From Agromyces badenianii (GTDB lineage: Bacteria > Actinomycetota > Actinomycetes > Actinomycetales > Microbacteriaceae): a stretch of 64,000 nucleotides of DNA. Location of the stretch: NCBI RefSeq assembly GCF_003070885.1, contig NZ_CP028913.1, forward strand, positions 372,001 to 436,000, written 5' to 3'. Positions 52,319 through 61,157 of the stretch are shown one piece after another (positions within the stretch are counted from its first letter, which is position 1; every line of letters begins with the position of its first letter). The position numbers and the translations under genes were made by a program. The notes under the pieces are model-generated. The model searched no databases and was not told the DNA's origin. It saw only the letters and a program-made list of their open reading frames with translations.

Positions 52319-53536
52319 CTAGGCGAAGAGCCGCTGCAGGCGCTGCACGCCCTCGAGCAGCGGCGCGTCGCCGAGCGCGTAGCTGAGGCGCAGGTAGCCC
52401 GAGGGGCCGAACGCCTCGCCGGGCACGGCCGCGACCTCGGCCTGCTCGAGGATCAGGTCGGCGAGCTCGAGCGAGGTGGTCGGCGTGACGCCGCCCCACT
52501 CGCGGCCGAGCAGCCCCGAGACATCGGGGTACACGTAGAACGCGCCCTGCGGAACCGGCACCGTCATGCCCTCGATCTTCGAGAGCTCGGCGACGATGGT
52601 GCGGCGGCGGCGGTCGAAGGCACGGCGCATCTCTTCGACGGCGTCTTGCGGACCGGTGAGGGCGGCGATCGCGGCGCGCTGCGAGATGTTCGCGACGTTC
52701 GACGAGAGGTGGGACTGCAGGTTCGCGGCGCCCTTGATGATGTCGGCGGGGCCGACCATCCAGCCGAGTCGCCAGCCCGTCATCGCGTAGGTCTTCGCGA
52801 CCCCGTTCACGAGGATCGTCTGGTTCGCGAGCTCGGGCACGGCCTCGACGATCGACAGTGCGCGCGGCGGCACGCCGTCGGGCTCCTCGGCGTAGGTGAG
52901 GTTCTGGTAGATCTCGTCGGAGACGACCCAGATGCCGTGCTCGAGCGCCCACTGGCCGATGGCGCGCACCTCGTCGGCCGGGTACACCGCGCCGGTCGGG
53001 TTCGACGGCGAGACGAAGAGCAGCACCTTCGTGCGGTCGGTGCGTGCGGCCTCGAGCTGGTCGACCGTGACCAGGTAGCCCTGGTCGGCGCCCGCGAACA
53101 CGTCGACCTGGCGGCCGCCCGCGAGCTTGATGACCTCGGGGTAGGTGGTCCAGTAGGGCGTCGGCACGAGCACTTCGTCGCCCGGGTCGAGCAGCGTCTG
53201 GAACGCCTGGTACACGGCCTGCTTGCCGCCGTTGGTCACGACGACCCTGCCGGGCGAGACCTCGAGGCCCGAGTCGCGCAGCGTCTTCGCGGCGATCGCC
53301 TCGCGCAGCTCGGGCAGGCCGGCCGCGGGGGTGTAGCGGTAGTTCTTCGGATCGTGCGTGGCCGCGAGCGCTGCCTCGACGATGTACTCGGGCGTCGCGA
53401 AGTCGGGCTCGCCCGCGGCGTAGGAGATGACGGGGCGACCCTCGGCCTGCAAGGCCTTCGCCTTGGCATCGACCTTCAGGGTGGCGGACTCGGCGATGGT
53501 GGCGATGCGGGCGGAAAGGCGCGGCTTCTCTGTCAC
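52319..53536 (-). CDS. aspC: Pyridoxal-phosphate aminotransferase, aspartate/alanine type
   Basis: 405-residue class I aminotransferase. The nucleotide-like cofactor site [13 protein letters not shown] Lys in [16 protein letters not shown] and the final Arg in [12 protein letters not shown] are present. It matches the actinobacterial AspC (alanine/aspartate) clade. GTG 53536 sits 7 nt after TAGGCT on the minus strand, so it is preferred over the TTG at 53542. Confidence 0.92.
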   Translation of the reverse strand: MTEKPRLSARIATIAESATLKVDAKAKALQAEGRPVISYAAGEPDFATPEYIVEAALAATHDPKNYRYTPAAGLPELREAIAAKTLRDSGLEVSPGRVVVTNGGKQAVYQAFQTLLDPGDEVLVPTPYWTTYPEVIKLAGGRQVDVFAGADQGYLVTVDQLEAARTDRTKVLLFVSPSNPTGAVYPADEVRAIGQWALEHGIWVVSDEIYQNLTYAEEPDGVPPRALSIVEAVPELANQTILVNGVAKTYAMTGWRLGWMVGPADIIKGAANLQSHLSSNVANISQRAAIAALTGPQDAVEEMRRAFDRRRRTIVAELSKIEGMTVPVPQGAFYVYPDVSGLLGREWGGVTPTTSLELADLILEQAEVAAVPGEAFGPSGYLRLSYALGDAPLLEGVQRLQRLFA

Positions 53537-53558
53537 CTTCAACAGCCTAGAGCGAAGC

Positions 53559-53577
53559 GGATGCCCCGTGGGGCATT
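53559..53577. terminator. Palindrome between dgt and aspC
   Basis: GATGCCCC-GT-GGGGCATT forms an 8-bp-arm hairpin with one G:T-type mismatch. It belongs to the GGATGC palindrome group. It could end the dgt transcript or flank the aspC promoter. Confidence 0.45.
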
Positions 53578-53616
53578 CGATCTCCGATCGTCACATCGTG
53601 AAACGACTCATCTGCT

Positions 53617-55134
53617 TCAGAGGTTCTGGCCGATGTCCCACAGCCGGTCGGGTCGACCGTCGAGGGCCTCCGACACCGCGAGCGCCTGGTCGTCGGAGAG
53701 CGAGGCGACGTAGTCGATCACGCCGCGGCCGACGCCGAGCCGACGCACATCGCCGGCGGCGGGGATCGGCAGGGAGTCGGGCCGCGAATCGCGGAGGTGC
53801 GCGTAGCCATCGGTGGCGATCTCGACGAGTTCCTTCAGCCGTTGCGGCACCCGGTCGCGGTCGTGCTCGTCGGTCGCCCAGGCGGTGAGTCCCTTGACGG
53901 CGCGGGCGAGCACCCGGCTGAGACCGCGCTGGTACATCACGATGTCGGCGCGGTCGAGGATGAAGTGCCGGTGCACGAACTTCAGGATCTCGACCTCATG
54001 CCACGCGCGGCGATCGAGGGTCACGAGGCCCGACCGCACGACGTCGCGCGGGGCCGGCACGACGGAGGACTGGAGGTGGCTGATCCAGCGGTTCGTGAAC
54101 GACGAGAGTGCGCGTTCGGAGGAGATCGACCCGTCGAACGGGATGGCGAGCAGGCCGTCGACGAGGTCGTCGGCGACGACGTCGACCGCGTCGGCGAAGG
54201 CGTCGTCGTCGGCGACCCACGCATCGCTGCGCCAGAGCTTGCGCCGCAGCGCCTCGAGCGCGCTGCCGGGCGGCGCCGTGCGGGCGGCGAGCGCCTCGTC
54301 GTCGAGTTCGCGCAGCGACGCACCGGCCTCGACCCAGCCGCGGAACTCGCGGGCCACGGCGCCCTGACTGAGCACTCCGGCGCGGTAGAAGTCGTCGACG
54401 TCGTGGATCGAGTACGCGATGTCGTCGGCGATGTCCATGATCGAGCACTCGAGCGACTGCTGCATGGGCGGCTGCCCGGCCCTGGCCTGATCGAGGTCGG
54501 GGGCGTCGATGTCGTAGGCCGAGAACTTCAGGACGTCGATGCCGTGTTCGCTGCGACGCAGGCCCCGCGGCAGCGGGCCCCCGCCCATCGAGGCGTCGTC
54601 GATGGAACGCGTCCACGGGTACTTGGCGACCGCCGTGCGCACGGCTGCGGTGAGGTTGAGCCCCCGGGGCGCCGCCTCGCTCACGTCGAGCGCAGTGAGG
54701 ATCCGGTAGCTCTGCGCGTTGCCCTCGAAGCCGTCGACGAGGCCGAGCGTCTCGCGCGAGAGCCGGTCGAGCACGCGTTCGCCGAGGTGTCCGAACGGCG
54801 GATGCCCGAGGTCGTGCGCGCTCGCGGCCGCCTGCACGACCACGGCGTCGCAGCCGTGCTCGAGTGCGAACGCGCGGGTCGGCGCCGCGGCATCCGTCAG
54901 CTTGACGGCGATCGCGCGCGCGACGGCGGTCACCTTGATCGAGTGGGTGAGGCGGTTGTGGATGAGGGGACCGGCACCGGGTTGCGCGATCACCTGGGTG
55001 ACGGCCGACAACCGCGAGAAGTAGGGCGAGAACCGGATGCGCTCGAGGTCGAGCCGGAACTGCGAGTGCTCGCCGATGACCTCAGCGCTGCTGCGCGGCT
55101 CCGGCACCAGGCGCGACGCGCGATCGATGGGCAT
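53617..55134 (-). CDS. dgt: Deoxyguanosinetriphosphate triphosphohydrolase-like HD-domain protein
   Basis: 505-residue HD-domain dNTPase, hydrolysing dGTP or other dNTPs to nucleoside and triphosphate. Metal ligands are in NRLTHSIKV and AHDLGHPPFGH, with the final Asp in MDIADDIAYSIHDVDD. The length fits Dgt-type proteins. ATG 55134 follows TAGATT by 6 nt on the minus strand (55141-55146), so the mRNA is probably leaderless. Confidence 0.92.
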   Translation of the reverse strand: MPIDRASRLVPEPRSSAEVIGEHSQFRLDLERIRFSPYFSRLSAVTQVIAQPGAGPLIHNRLTHSIKVTAVARAIAVKLTDAAAPTRAFALEHGCDAVVVQAAASAHDLGHPPFGHLGERVLDRLSRETLGLVDGFEGNAQSYRILTALDVSEAAPRGLNLTAAVRTAVAKYPWTRSIDDASMGGGPLPRGLRRSEHGIDVLKFSAYDIDAPDLDQARAGQPPMQQSLECSIMDIADDIAYSIHDVDDFYRAGVLSQGAVAREFRGWVEAGASLRELDDEALAARTAPPGSALEALRRKLWRSDAWVADDDAFADAVDVVADDLVDGLLAIPFDGSISSERALSSFTNRWISHLQSSVVPAPRDVVRSGLVTLDRRAWHEVEILKFVHRHFILDRADIVMYQRGLSRVLARAVKGLTAWATDEHDRDRVPQRLKELVEIATDGYAHLRDSRPDSLPIPAAGDVRRLGVGRGVIDYVASLSDDQALAVSEALDGRPDRLWDIGQNL

Positions 55135-55377
55135 ACCGCCAATCTATGCCGGTCGCGCCTGCATCGCTCGCATCGAGGGGGCGCCGTGCGGCGGGTGTCG
55201 GCGGCGGCATCCGCTCGGCTTTACTCTGCCTTCCGCGTCGCATACACTTGGTGAGGTTGTTGAACTCAGCCAAGATTTTCTGCGCCTGTTTTCGGGCTCT
55301 CACCTGGTGAAGAAACGCAGTTGATCGTGGTGCACTCAGCAACCGGTGGAACAGCCCCGGTCACCCGGTCGTTCCAT
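55135..55377. promoter_or_regulatory. Divergent promoters of dgt and the tRNA-Trp/secE unit
   Basis: On the plus strand, TTTACT (55220-55225), a 17-bp spacer and TACACT (55243-55248) form a good promoter for the tRNA/secE/nusG transcript, with a ~125-nt leader to the tRNA. The minus strand carries the TAGATT box of dgt. No strong hairpin is evident in between. Confidence 0.65.
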
Positions 55378-55450
55378 AGGGCGGTGGCTCAATTGGTAGA
55401 GCAGCGGTCTCCAAAACCGCAGGTTGCAGGTTCGAGTCCTGTCCGCCCTG
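55378..55450 (+). tRNA. tRNA-Trp (anticodon CCA)
   Basis: 73-nt cloverleaf: acceptor AGGGCGG/CCGCCCT (55378-55384, 55443-55449), D-stem GCTC/GAGC, anticodon loop CTCCAAA with CCA at 55411-55413, T-arm GCAGG-TTCGAGT-CCTGT, discriminator G. CCA end not encoded. It sits just before secE, a position conserved in actinobacteria including mycobacteria. Confidence 0.97.
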
Positions 55451-55490
55451 CGAGCCGGCAGTGAATGCCGGCCCACGAAAGGTGTACGAG

Positions 55491-55766
55491 GTGGCACGGA
55501 AAGTAATCGACGAACCGAGTGAAGACGTCGTCGCCAACGCGAAGCGCGATCGCGCGGCGCGTCGGAACCCCTTTTCGCGCGTCGCCCTGTTCATCCGGCA
55601 GGTCATCGCCGAACTCAGGAAGGTCGTCACACCGACCCGCAAAGAGCTTCTCAGTTTCACGACTGTGGTGCTCGTGTTCGTCGTCATCATGATGGCGATC
55701 GTGTGGGCGTTCGACCAGGTGTTCGGCTGGGTCGTGCTGTACGTCTTCGGAACACCGGGGGTCTGA
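55491..55766 (+). CDS. secE: Preprotein translocase subunit SecE
   Basis: 91 residues: short acidic/basic N-terminus, amphipathic helix with [19 protein letters not shown], and one C-terminal membrane span (about residues 56-80). Stabilises SecY. GTG 55491 has AAAGG nine nt upstream; GTG 55482 is an alternative. It is followed by nusG. Confidence 0.95.
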   Translation: MARKVIDEPSEDVVANAKRDRAARRNPFSRVALFIRQVIAELRKVVTPTRKELLSFTTVVLVFVVIMMAIVWAFDQVFGWVVLYVFGTPGV

Positions 55767-55830
55767 TCGGACCTTCGGGTTCGACGGATCCGGTTCGCCG
55801 CTGGCGCACCGGAGAAAAGGATTGAGAGAA

Positions 55831-56757
55831 GTGTCAAGGACTGAGCACGACGACGTCGACTGGGCCACGGCCGCCGAGCAGTCGGCTGAAGACGACGAGG
55901 CGCAGACCGGCAGCGTGCTCGAGCACGAAGAGGAATCGGTCGAGCCGGCCGAGCAGCGGGCCGTGCACATCGTCGACGACGAAGGAAACGACGTCGACCT
56001 CGACGCCGTGCTCGACGCGATGGCCGAGTCGAGCGACCCCGAGGCAGACGCCGTGATCGACGACGCCCTCGACATCGACTCCGTCGAAGAGGCCGAGGCT
56101 GCGGCCGAAGCCGTCATCGAAGAAGAAGAGGAGCAGGCCGACCCGTACGCGGAGTTCCGCGCCGAGCTCCGCTTCCTTCCGGGCAAGTGGTACGTCATCC
56201 ACTCCTACGCGGGCTTCGAGCGCCGCGTGAAGGCGAACATCGAGCAGCGACGCGAGTCGATGGCGATGGCCGACTACATCTACCAGGTCGAAGTGCCCAT
56301 GGAAGACGTCGTCGAGATCAAGAACGGCCAGCGCAAGATGGTCACCCGAGTGCGCATCCCCGGTTACGTGCTCGTGCGCATGGACCTCAACGAGGAGAGC
56401 TGGTCGGTCATCCGCCACACTCCGGGCGTCACGGGCTTCGTCGGCAACGCGCACAACCCGACCCCCCTCCGCTTCGAAGAGGCCTTCGGCATGCTGAAGA
56501 GCCTCGTCGAGATCAAGGATGTCGCCCCCGTCAAGGGTGCGAAGGCCGGCGCCGCCACGGGTGCCGCCCGCGCGATCCCCGCCGAGGTCGACTTCGAGGT
56601 CGGCGAGACGATCACCATCAAGGACGGCTCGTTCGCGGGCCTGCCCGGCACGATCAGCGAGATCAAGCCCGAGAGCGGCAAGCTCATCGTGCTCGTCTCG
56701 CTCTTCGAGCGCGAGACCCCGGTCGAGCTCAGCTTCGACCAGGTCACCAAGCTCTAA
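55831..56757 (+). CDS. nusG: Transcription termination/antitermination protein NusG
   Basis: 308 residues. An acidic N-terminal extension of about 110 residues (Asp/Glu/Ala-rich) precedes the NGN domain ([17 protein letters not shown]) and the C-terminal KOW domain ([18 protein letters not shown]). The extension is usual in actinobacteria. GTG 55831 follows GGAGAAAAGG at good spacing; a TTG three codons upstream is also in frame. Confidence 0.95.
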   Translation: MSRTEHDDVDWATAAEQSAEDDEAQTGSVLEHEEESVEPAEQRAVHIVDDEGNDVDLDAVLDAMAESSDPEADAVIDDALDIDSVEEAEAAAEAVIEEEEEQADPYAEFRAELRFLPGKWYVIHSYAGFERRVKANIEQRRESMAMADYIYQVEVPMEDVVEIKNGQRKMVTRVRIPGYVLVRMDLNEESWSVIRHTPGVTGFVGNAHNPTPLRFEEAFGMLKSLVEIKDVAPVKGAKAGAATGAARAIPAEVDFEVGETITIKDGSFAGLPGTISEIKPESGKLIVLVSLFERETPVELSFDQVTKL

Positions 56758-56770
56758 CCTCCCAGACAGC

Positions 56771-56811
56771 ACGCAGCGGCCCTCCGGTATCATCGGAGGG
56801 TTGTGCTGCGT
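56771..56811 (+). promoter_or_regulatory. Nested hairpin in the nusG-rplK spacer
   Basis: Outer stem ACGCAGC/GCTGCGT (56771-56777, 56805-56811) encloses inner stem CCCTCCG/CGGAGGG (56780-56786, 56794-56800) around loop GTATCAT. There is no T-tract. It may be a partial attenuator or the L1-binding leader that controls rplK-rplA in other bacteria. The loop also contains a TATCAT hexamer that could be a -10 box. Confidence 0.55.
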
Positions 56812-56913
56812 CAGCAGGGTTGAAACAGTACACAGATCACCGCATCCCGGAACGGCCGGGCGTGCGGGAGAGTGCCCCGGCAACCGGGGCGTTCGAACAG
56901 AAAGAGAGAAATC

Positions 56914-57342
56914 ATGGCACCGAAGAAGAAGGTCACCGGTCTGATCAAGCTTCAGATCAAGGCCGGCGCCGCGAACCCGGCCCCGCCCATCGGCCCGGCC
57001 CTGGGTCAGCACGGCGTGAACATCATGGAGTTCTGCAAGGCCTACAACGCGGCGACCGAAGCCCAGCGCGGCAACGTCATCCCCGTTGAGATCACGGTCT
57101 ACGAAGACCGTTCGTTCACCTTCGTCCTGAAGACCCCGCCCGCCGCCGAGCTCATCAAGAAGGCCGCCGGCGTCGCCAAGGGCTCGGGCGTTCCGCACAC
57201 CACCAAGGTCGGCAAGCTGACCCAGGCGCAGGTGCGCGAGATCGCCGAGGCGAAGATGGTAGACCTCAACGCCAACGACCTCGACGCCGCGTCGAAGATC
57301 ATCGCGGGCACCGCTCGCTCGATGGGCATCACGGTCGAATAG
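56914..57342 (+). CDS. rplK: 50S ribosomal protein L11
   Basis: 142 residues, standard L11: N-terminal [20 protein letters not shown] and [19 protein letters not shown], then the RNA-binding C-terminal domain. AGAGAGAA precedes the ATG. Paired with rplA as usual. Confidence 0.98.
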   Translation: MAPKKKVTGLIKLQIKAGAANPAPPIGPALGQHGVNIMEFCKAYNAATEAQRGNVIPVEITVYEDRSFTFVLKTPPAAELIKKAAGVAKGSGVPHTTKVGKLTQAQVREIAEAKMVDLNANDLDAASKIIAGTARSMGITVE

Positions 57343-57352
57343 GCCTCCGTCT

Positions 57353-57418
57353 CGCCGGTCGAGGTGCGCGAAGCGCGCGTCGAGACCCGAGACCGGCGGA
57401 TGCCACGCGGCATCCGCT
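57353..57418. repeat. Hairpin repeats in the rplK-rplA spacer
   Basis: CGCCGGTC...GACCGGCG (outer 8-bp arms, about 57353-57398) encloses GCGCGAAGCGCGC. Immediately after lies GGATGCC-ACGC-GGCATCC (57398-57415). The 146-bp spacer is unusually long for these two genes; these look like inserted repeat elements. Confidence 0.6.
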
Positions 57419-57488
57419 CACCAGAACTCAGCATCAGTGGCAGCGCCCGCCAGGCGCAGATGACCACACTCTCTCAAGGAGAAGCAAC

Positions 57489-58178
57489 ATGGCACAGAAG
57501 TCCAAGGCCTACCGCGCCGCGGCCGAGAAGATCGAAGACGGCAAGTTCTACACCCCGAGCGAGGCCGTGGCCCTCGCGAAGGAGACTGGCTCGGCGAAGT
57601 TCGACTCGACCGTCGAGGTCGCGCTGAAGCTCGGCGTCGACCCCCGCAAGGCCGACCAGATGGTGCGCGGCACCGTCATCCTCCCGCACGGCACCGGCAA
57701 GACCGCCCGCGTCATCGTGTTCGCGACCGGCCCCGCGGCCGAGGCTGCGATCGCGGCGGGCGCCGACGAGGTCGGCGGCGCCGAGCTCATCGAGAAGGTC
57801 GCCGGCGGTTACACCGCGTTCGACTCGGCGGTCTCGACCCCCGAGCTCATGGGCCAGGTCGGCCGTCTCGGCAAGGTGCTCGGCCCCCGCGGCCTCATGC
57901 CGAACCCGAAGACCGGCACCGTGACCCCGAACGTGGGCCAGGCCGTCTCCGACATCAAGGGCGGAAAGATCGAGTTCCGCGTCGACAAGCACGCCAACGT
58001 GCACTTCGTCGTCGGCAAGGCCTCCTTCACGCAGGAGCAGCTCGAGGAGAACGCCAAGGCCGCCCTCGAAGAGGTGCTGCGGCTGAAGCCGTCGAGCTCG
58101 AAGGGTCGCTACATCCAGAAGGGCGCCGTGTCGACCACGTTCGGCCCCGGCATCCCGCTGGACGTCAACGCCATCTAG
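57489..58178 (+). CDS. rplA: 50S ribosomal protein L1
   Basis: 229 residues, standard L1, with [20 protein letters not shown] and the [16 protein letters not shown] motif. AAGGAG precedes the start. A strong terminator follows, so the transcript ends here. Confidence 0.98.
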   Translation: MAQKSKAYRAAAEKIEDGKFYTPSEAVALAKETGSAKFDSTVEVALKLGVDPRKADQMVRGTVILPHGTGKTARVIVFATGPAAEAAIAAGADEVGGAELIEKVAGGYTAFDSAVSTPELMGQVGRLGKVLGPRGLMPNPKTGTVTPNVGQAVSDIKGGKIEFRVDKHANVHFVVGKASFTQEQLEENAKAALEEVLRLKPSSSKGRYIQKGAVSTTFGPGIPLDVNAI

Positions 58179-58195
58179 TCTCGAAGCAGACTGCA

Positions 58196-58229
58196 CGAAG
58201 GGCCCGCCGGTTCGCCGGCGGGCCCTTCG
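58196..58229 (+). terminator. Strong hairpin terminator after rplA
   Basis: Perfect 15-bp arms 58196-58210 and 58215-58229 around a TTCG tetraloop, 17 nt after the rplA stop. The tail is TCGTCGTCGG rather than a T-run, as in many actinobacterial terminators. Confidence 0.85.
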
Positions 58230-58303
58230 TCGTCGTCGGCGGTCGCATCGCCCCGATGGGCTCGCGCCCTTGCGCCGACAGCGGGGCGGCGTACGCTGGC
58301 GGC

Positions 58304-58375
58304 ATGAGTGAACGAACCACAGCGGTCTTCGCGTCGGTCGCCACCCTCACCGTCGCCACGGCGTACTGGACCTGA
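58304..58375 (+). CDS. Putative 23-residue leaderless small protein
   Basis: ATG 58304 sits 6 nt after TACGCT (58292-58297). The peptide has a short basic start and a mildly hydrophobic Ala/Thr/Val core ending in YWT. It is isolated between the rplA terminator and the next gene. A toxin, membrane peptide or leader ORF are all possible; it may also be chance. Confidence 0.35.
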   Translation: MSERTTAVFASVATLTVATAYWT

Positions 58376-58575
58376 CCGACACATGGCGTCACGATCGAGT
58401 ACCGAACGTCCCGAAACCGTCGATGCGGGCGGCAGGACGCCGATTTCACATCGGCCGGCGTCGCGCATCTGAGAGGATTGCTGCATGATCGGCACCCCCC
58501 TGATTCGAGACCGGGTTGCGCCGGGTGCGATGCGGCCGGCAGGCGCGGCGCACCTTCGTGGTGGAGCGTGCCCTC
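58376..58575. other. Non-coding gap before a hypothetical gene
   Basis: 200 bp with no supported gene. An ATG at 58484 opens 32 codons in another frame and is not convincing. No repeat or clear promoter is visible. Confidence 0.4.
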
Positions 58576-58896
58576 GTGCGTAAGAGCACCCTCGACCGCA
58601 TCGTCGCCGCCATCGAGGGGCCCGGTTTCCAGCACGGGATCGTCACCTCGGCCGCGCATGGGCGTCTGGTTCCGGTGTGCGCCGAGATCGACGCCGAGCT
58701 CGCCGGTCGCGGCGATTCCCGCGACGGCGGGGGGCCGCTCGACCCGGCCGTCGAACCGCTCGCCGCGACGGCTCGGGAGTGGGCCGAGCGGTTGCAGCGC
58801 GGCGCCGTCGTCGAAGCGGCAGAGGCGCGCGCACTCGCGGCGCTGCTCAGCGAACTCGCCGACGTCGTGAGCCCGATCGACGCACCTCGGCACTGA
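58576..58896 (+). CDS. Hypothetical protein
   Basis: 106-residue helical protein with alternating charged and Ala/Leu-rich stretches (AEWAERLQRG-like). No domain recognised. GTG 58576 has GGAG nine nt upstream; earlier in-frame starts exist from 58516. It ends 3 bp from the convergent acylphosphatase gene. Confidence 0.5.
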   Translation: MRKSTLDRIVAAIEGPGFQHGIVTSAAHGRLVPVCAEIDAELAGRGDSRDGGGPLDPAVEPLAATAREWAERLQRGAVVEAAEARALAALLSELADVVSPIDAPRH

Positions 58897-58899
58897 CGT

Positions 58900-59169
58900 T
58901 CAGTCCGCCACGTCGAACGCGCCTTCGCCGACCGGCTCGCGCTCCGCGACATCCATGCCCTCGACGATCGATTCGGGCGGGCCGCTCGCGAGCCATGCGA
59001 GCATCGCCTCGACAGATGCGTCGTCGCCCTCGATCTCGGCCTCGACCGTGCCGTCGGCGCGGTTTCGCACCCAGCCGCCGATGCCGAGGCGGGCGGCCTC
59101 GAGCCTGGCCGAGTAGCGGAAGCCCACGCCCTGCACCATGCCGCGCACGACGACGTGTCTGCGGATCAT
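58900..59169 (-). CDS. acyP: Acylphosphatase
   Basis: 89 residues, standard acylphosphatase: phosphate-binding GMVQGVGFRY with its Arg, and the catalytic Asn in GWVRNRADGTVE. Hydrolyses acyl phosphates. ATG 59169 sits 6 nt after TACGCT on the minus strand, so a leaderless mRNA is likely. Confidence 0.94.
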   Translation of the reverse strand: MIRRHVVVRGMVQGVGFRYSARLEAARLGIGGWVRNRADGTVEAEIEGDDASVEAMLAWLASGPPESIVEGMDVAEREPVGEGAFDVAD

Positions 59170-59283
59170 GCGTCAAGCGTAGGCCTCAGCTCCCCGGGCG
59201 GCCGCGACAGGCTCGCTCGACGACGGCCCGGATTCGCGGGGCGATCGGATGCCTCGGCAGCCGCTCGGCGTAGCATGGCGGCC

Positions 59284-59640
59284 ATGGGGGAGATGAGCGA
59301 CTACATCGCCGGGCTCGAGGAGCCCGATCGTGACGTCATCGAGCGCATCAGGGCCCGCGCGGTCGCGCTCGTGCCCGACGCCGTCGAGGGGGTCAGCTAC
59401 GGCATGCCGGCGCTGCGCTACCGGGACTCGCCGCTGCTCAGCGTCATGAAGGCCAAGGAGCACATCGGGCTCTACCCGTACAGCCCGCCCGTGATCGAGG
59501 CGGTCTCGTCGGAGCTCGACGGGTACTCGTGGGCGAAGGGCACGATCAGGTTCACGCCGGAGCATCCGCTGCCCGACTCGCTCGTCGATCGCATCATCCT
59601 GCTGCGACGCGACGAGATCGACGAGAAGAAGAAGCGCTAG
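59284..59640 (+). CDS. DUF1801 (YdhG-like) protein
   Basis: 118-residue protein of the DUF1801 family, known from EGVSYGMPALRYRDSPLL and HIGLYPYSPPVIE. Small, cytosolic, of unknown function. ATG 59284 lies 7 nt after TAGCAT; an in-frame ATG at 59275 overlaps the box and is rejected. Confidence 0.85.
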   Translation: MGEMSDYIAGLEEPDRDVIERIRARAVALVPDAVEGVSYGMPALRYRDSPLLSVMKAKEHIGLYPYSPPVIEAVSSELDGYSWAKGTIRFTPEHPLPDSLVDRIILLRRDEIDEKKKR

Positions 59641-59655
59641 CGCCGCCGAGACGAC

Positions 59656-59687
59656 GGATGCCCCGGGGCACGAGCCCCGGGGCATCC
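59656..59687. terminator. Bidirectional hairpin between convergent genes
   Basis: Perfect 14-bp arms (GGATGCCCCGGGGC and its complement) around ACGA, centred between the convergent DUF1801 and dehydrogenase genes. Well placed to terminate both. Another GGATGC...GCATCC palindrome. Confidence 0.75.
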
Positions 59688-59702
59688 GCTCTGCTTCGGC
59701 CC

Positions 59703-61067
59703 TCAGCCGATGCGGATCATCTTCTTGTTGACGAACTCGTCGGCACCGAAGCGGCCGAGCTCGCGGCCCGAGCCCGAGCGCTTGATGCCGCCGAAGGGCA
59801 GCTCGGCGCCGTCGGCGCCGACGACGTTCACGAAGACCATGCCGGCCTCGATCGAGTCGGCCACGCGCAGCGCCTGCTCGGCGTCGGTCGTGAAGACGTA
59901 GGAGCCGAGCCCGAACGGGGTGTCGTTGGCGAGCTGCACGGCCTCGGCCTCATCGGCGACCTTGAAGACCTGCGCGACCGGGCCGAAGAACTCCTCGTGG
60001 AACGCGTCGGAGCCGGGCTTCACATCGGTGAGCACGGTGCCCGCGTAGAAGTTGCCCTCGGCGGTGCCGCCCGTGACGAGGGTCGCGCCCTGGGCGACGG
60101 CCCGCTCGACCTGCTCGGTGAGCGTCTCGGTCGCCTTCGCCGACGAGAGCGGGCCGAGGCCGGTGCCCTCCTTGCTCGGGTCGCCGGTCTCGACCGCGCT
60201 GATCGCTGCGCTGAACTTGTCGAGGAACGGCTGGTAGAGCTCCTCGACGACGATGAAGCGCTTGGCGGCGTTGCAGGCCTGCCCGTTGTTGTCGAGTCGC
60301 GCGGCGACGGCCGCCTCGACGGTCGCGTCGAGGTCGTCGGTCGAGAGCAGGATGAAGGGGTCGGAGCCGCCGAGTTCGAGCACGACCTTCTTCAGGTGGC
60401 GCCCGGCGACCTCGGCGATCGCGGCGCCCGCGCGCTCGGAGCCCGTGAGCGAGACGCCCTGCACGCGCTTGTCGGCGATGACGGCGGCGATCTGGTCGTG
60501 CGAGGCGTAGATGTTGACGTAGGCGCCCTCGGGGAAGCCCGCGTCGCGGAAGATCTGCTCGATGGCCGCGGCCGACTCGGGGCACTGCTCGGCGTGCTTC
60601 AGGAGGATCGTGTTGCCGATCACGAGGTTCGGGCCGGCGAAGCGGGCGACCTGGTAGTACGGGAAGTTCCACGGCATGATGCCGAGCAGCACACCGAGCG
60701 AGCTCCGGCGGATGAGCGCCGAGCCCTCGCCCGCGAGCAGCTCGATCGACTCGTCTTTCAGCAGCGACTCGGCATTGTCGGCGTAGTACGCGTAGATGTC
60801 GGCGCTGAAATCGACCTCGGCGTAGGCCTGCTCGATCGGCTTGCCCATCTCGCGCACGATGATCGCGGCGAGCTCGTCGCGGCGCTCGAGGTGCAGTTCG
60901 CCGACGCGGCGGATGAGCGCGGCGCGCTCGCCCACGCTGGTCGAACGCGACCAGGTGCGGTGCGTCTCGTCGGCCGAGGCGATGGCGGCCTCGAGCTCGG
61001 CGTCGGTGATCGTCGGATACGTCTTGACGGTCTCTCCGGTCGCAGGATTGGTCACGGCATAGCTCAT
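59703..61067 (-). CDS. Second succinate-semialdehyde dehydrogenase (GabD2-like)
   Basis: 454-residue aldehyde dehydrogenase. The cofactor segment MPWNFPYYQVARFAGPN, Glu in LELGGSDPF and Cys in NNGQACNAAKRF are intact; it is shorter and only distantly similar to the enzyme at 31709. GAAGGAG precedes ATG 61067. It probably belongs to the regulon of the GntR/FCD protein, with which it shares an AT(G/C)ATTCAA site. Substrate could be succinate semialdehyde or another omega-aldehyde. Confidence 0.88.
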   Translation of the reverse strand: MSYAVTNPATGETVKTYPTITDAELEAAIASADETHRTWSRSTSVGERAALIRRVGELHLERRDELAAIIVREMGKPIEQAYAEVDFSADIYAYYADNAESLLKDESIELLAGEGSALIRRSSLGVLLGIMPWNFPYYQVARFAGPNLVIGNTILLKHAEQCPESAAAIEQIFRDAGFPEGAYVNIYASHDQIAAVIADKRVQGVSLTGSERAGAAIAEVAGRHLKKVVLELGGSDPFILLSTDDLDATVEAAVAARLDNNGQACNAAKRFIVVEELYQPFLDKFSAAISAVETGDPSKEGTGLGPLSSAKATETLTEQVERAVAQGATLVTGGTAEGNFYAGTVLTDVKPGSDAFHEEFFGPVAQVFKVADEAEAVQLANDTPFGLGSYVFTTDAEQALRVADSIEAGMVFVNVVGADGAELPFGGIKRSGSGRELGRFGADEFVNKKMIRIG

Positions 61068-61146
61068 GGAGTTCTCCTTCTCGGGTGCGCACACGCCAGA
61101 GCCTCGTCTGCCGCGATGCATACGCTCACTTCAAACATATAACAGC

Positions 61147-61157
61147 GGATGATTCAA
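61147..61157. promoter_or_regulatory. Candidate GntR operator before the second dehydrogenase gene
   Basis: GGATGATTCAA (61147-61157) overlaps the stop of the Cache-domain gene and lies near a TATATG-like -10 on the minus strand. It shares ATxATTCAA with the GntR/CaiB divergent promoter. Confidence 0.4.

Noticed and set aside
58484..58582. 32-codon ORF starting at ATG 58484
   Set aside because: Poor -10 spacing, Arg/Ala/Pro-rich translation and overlap with a better-supported start at 58576.
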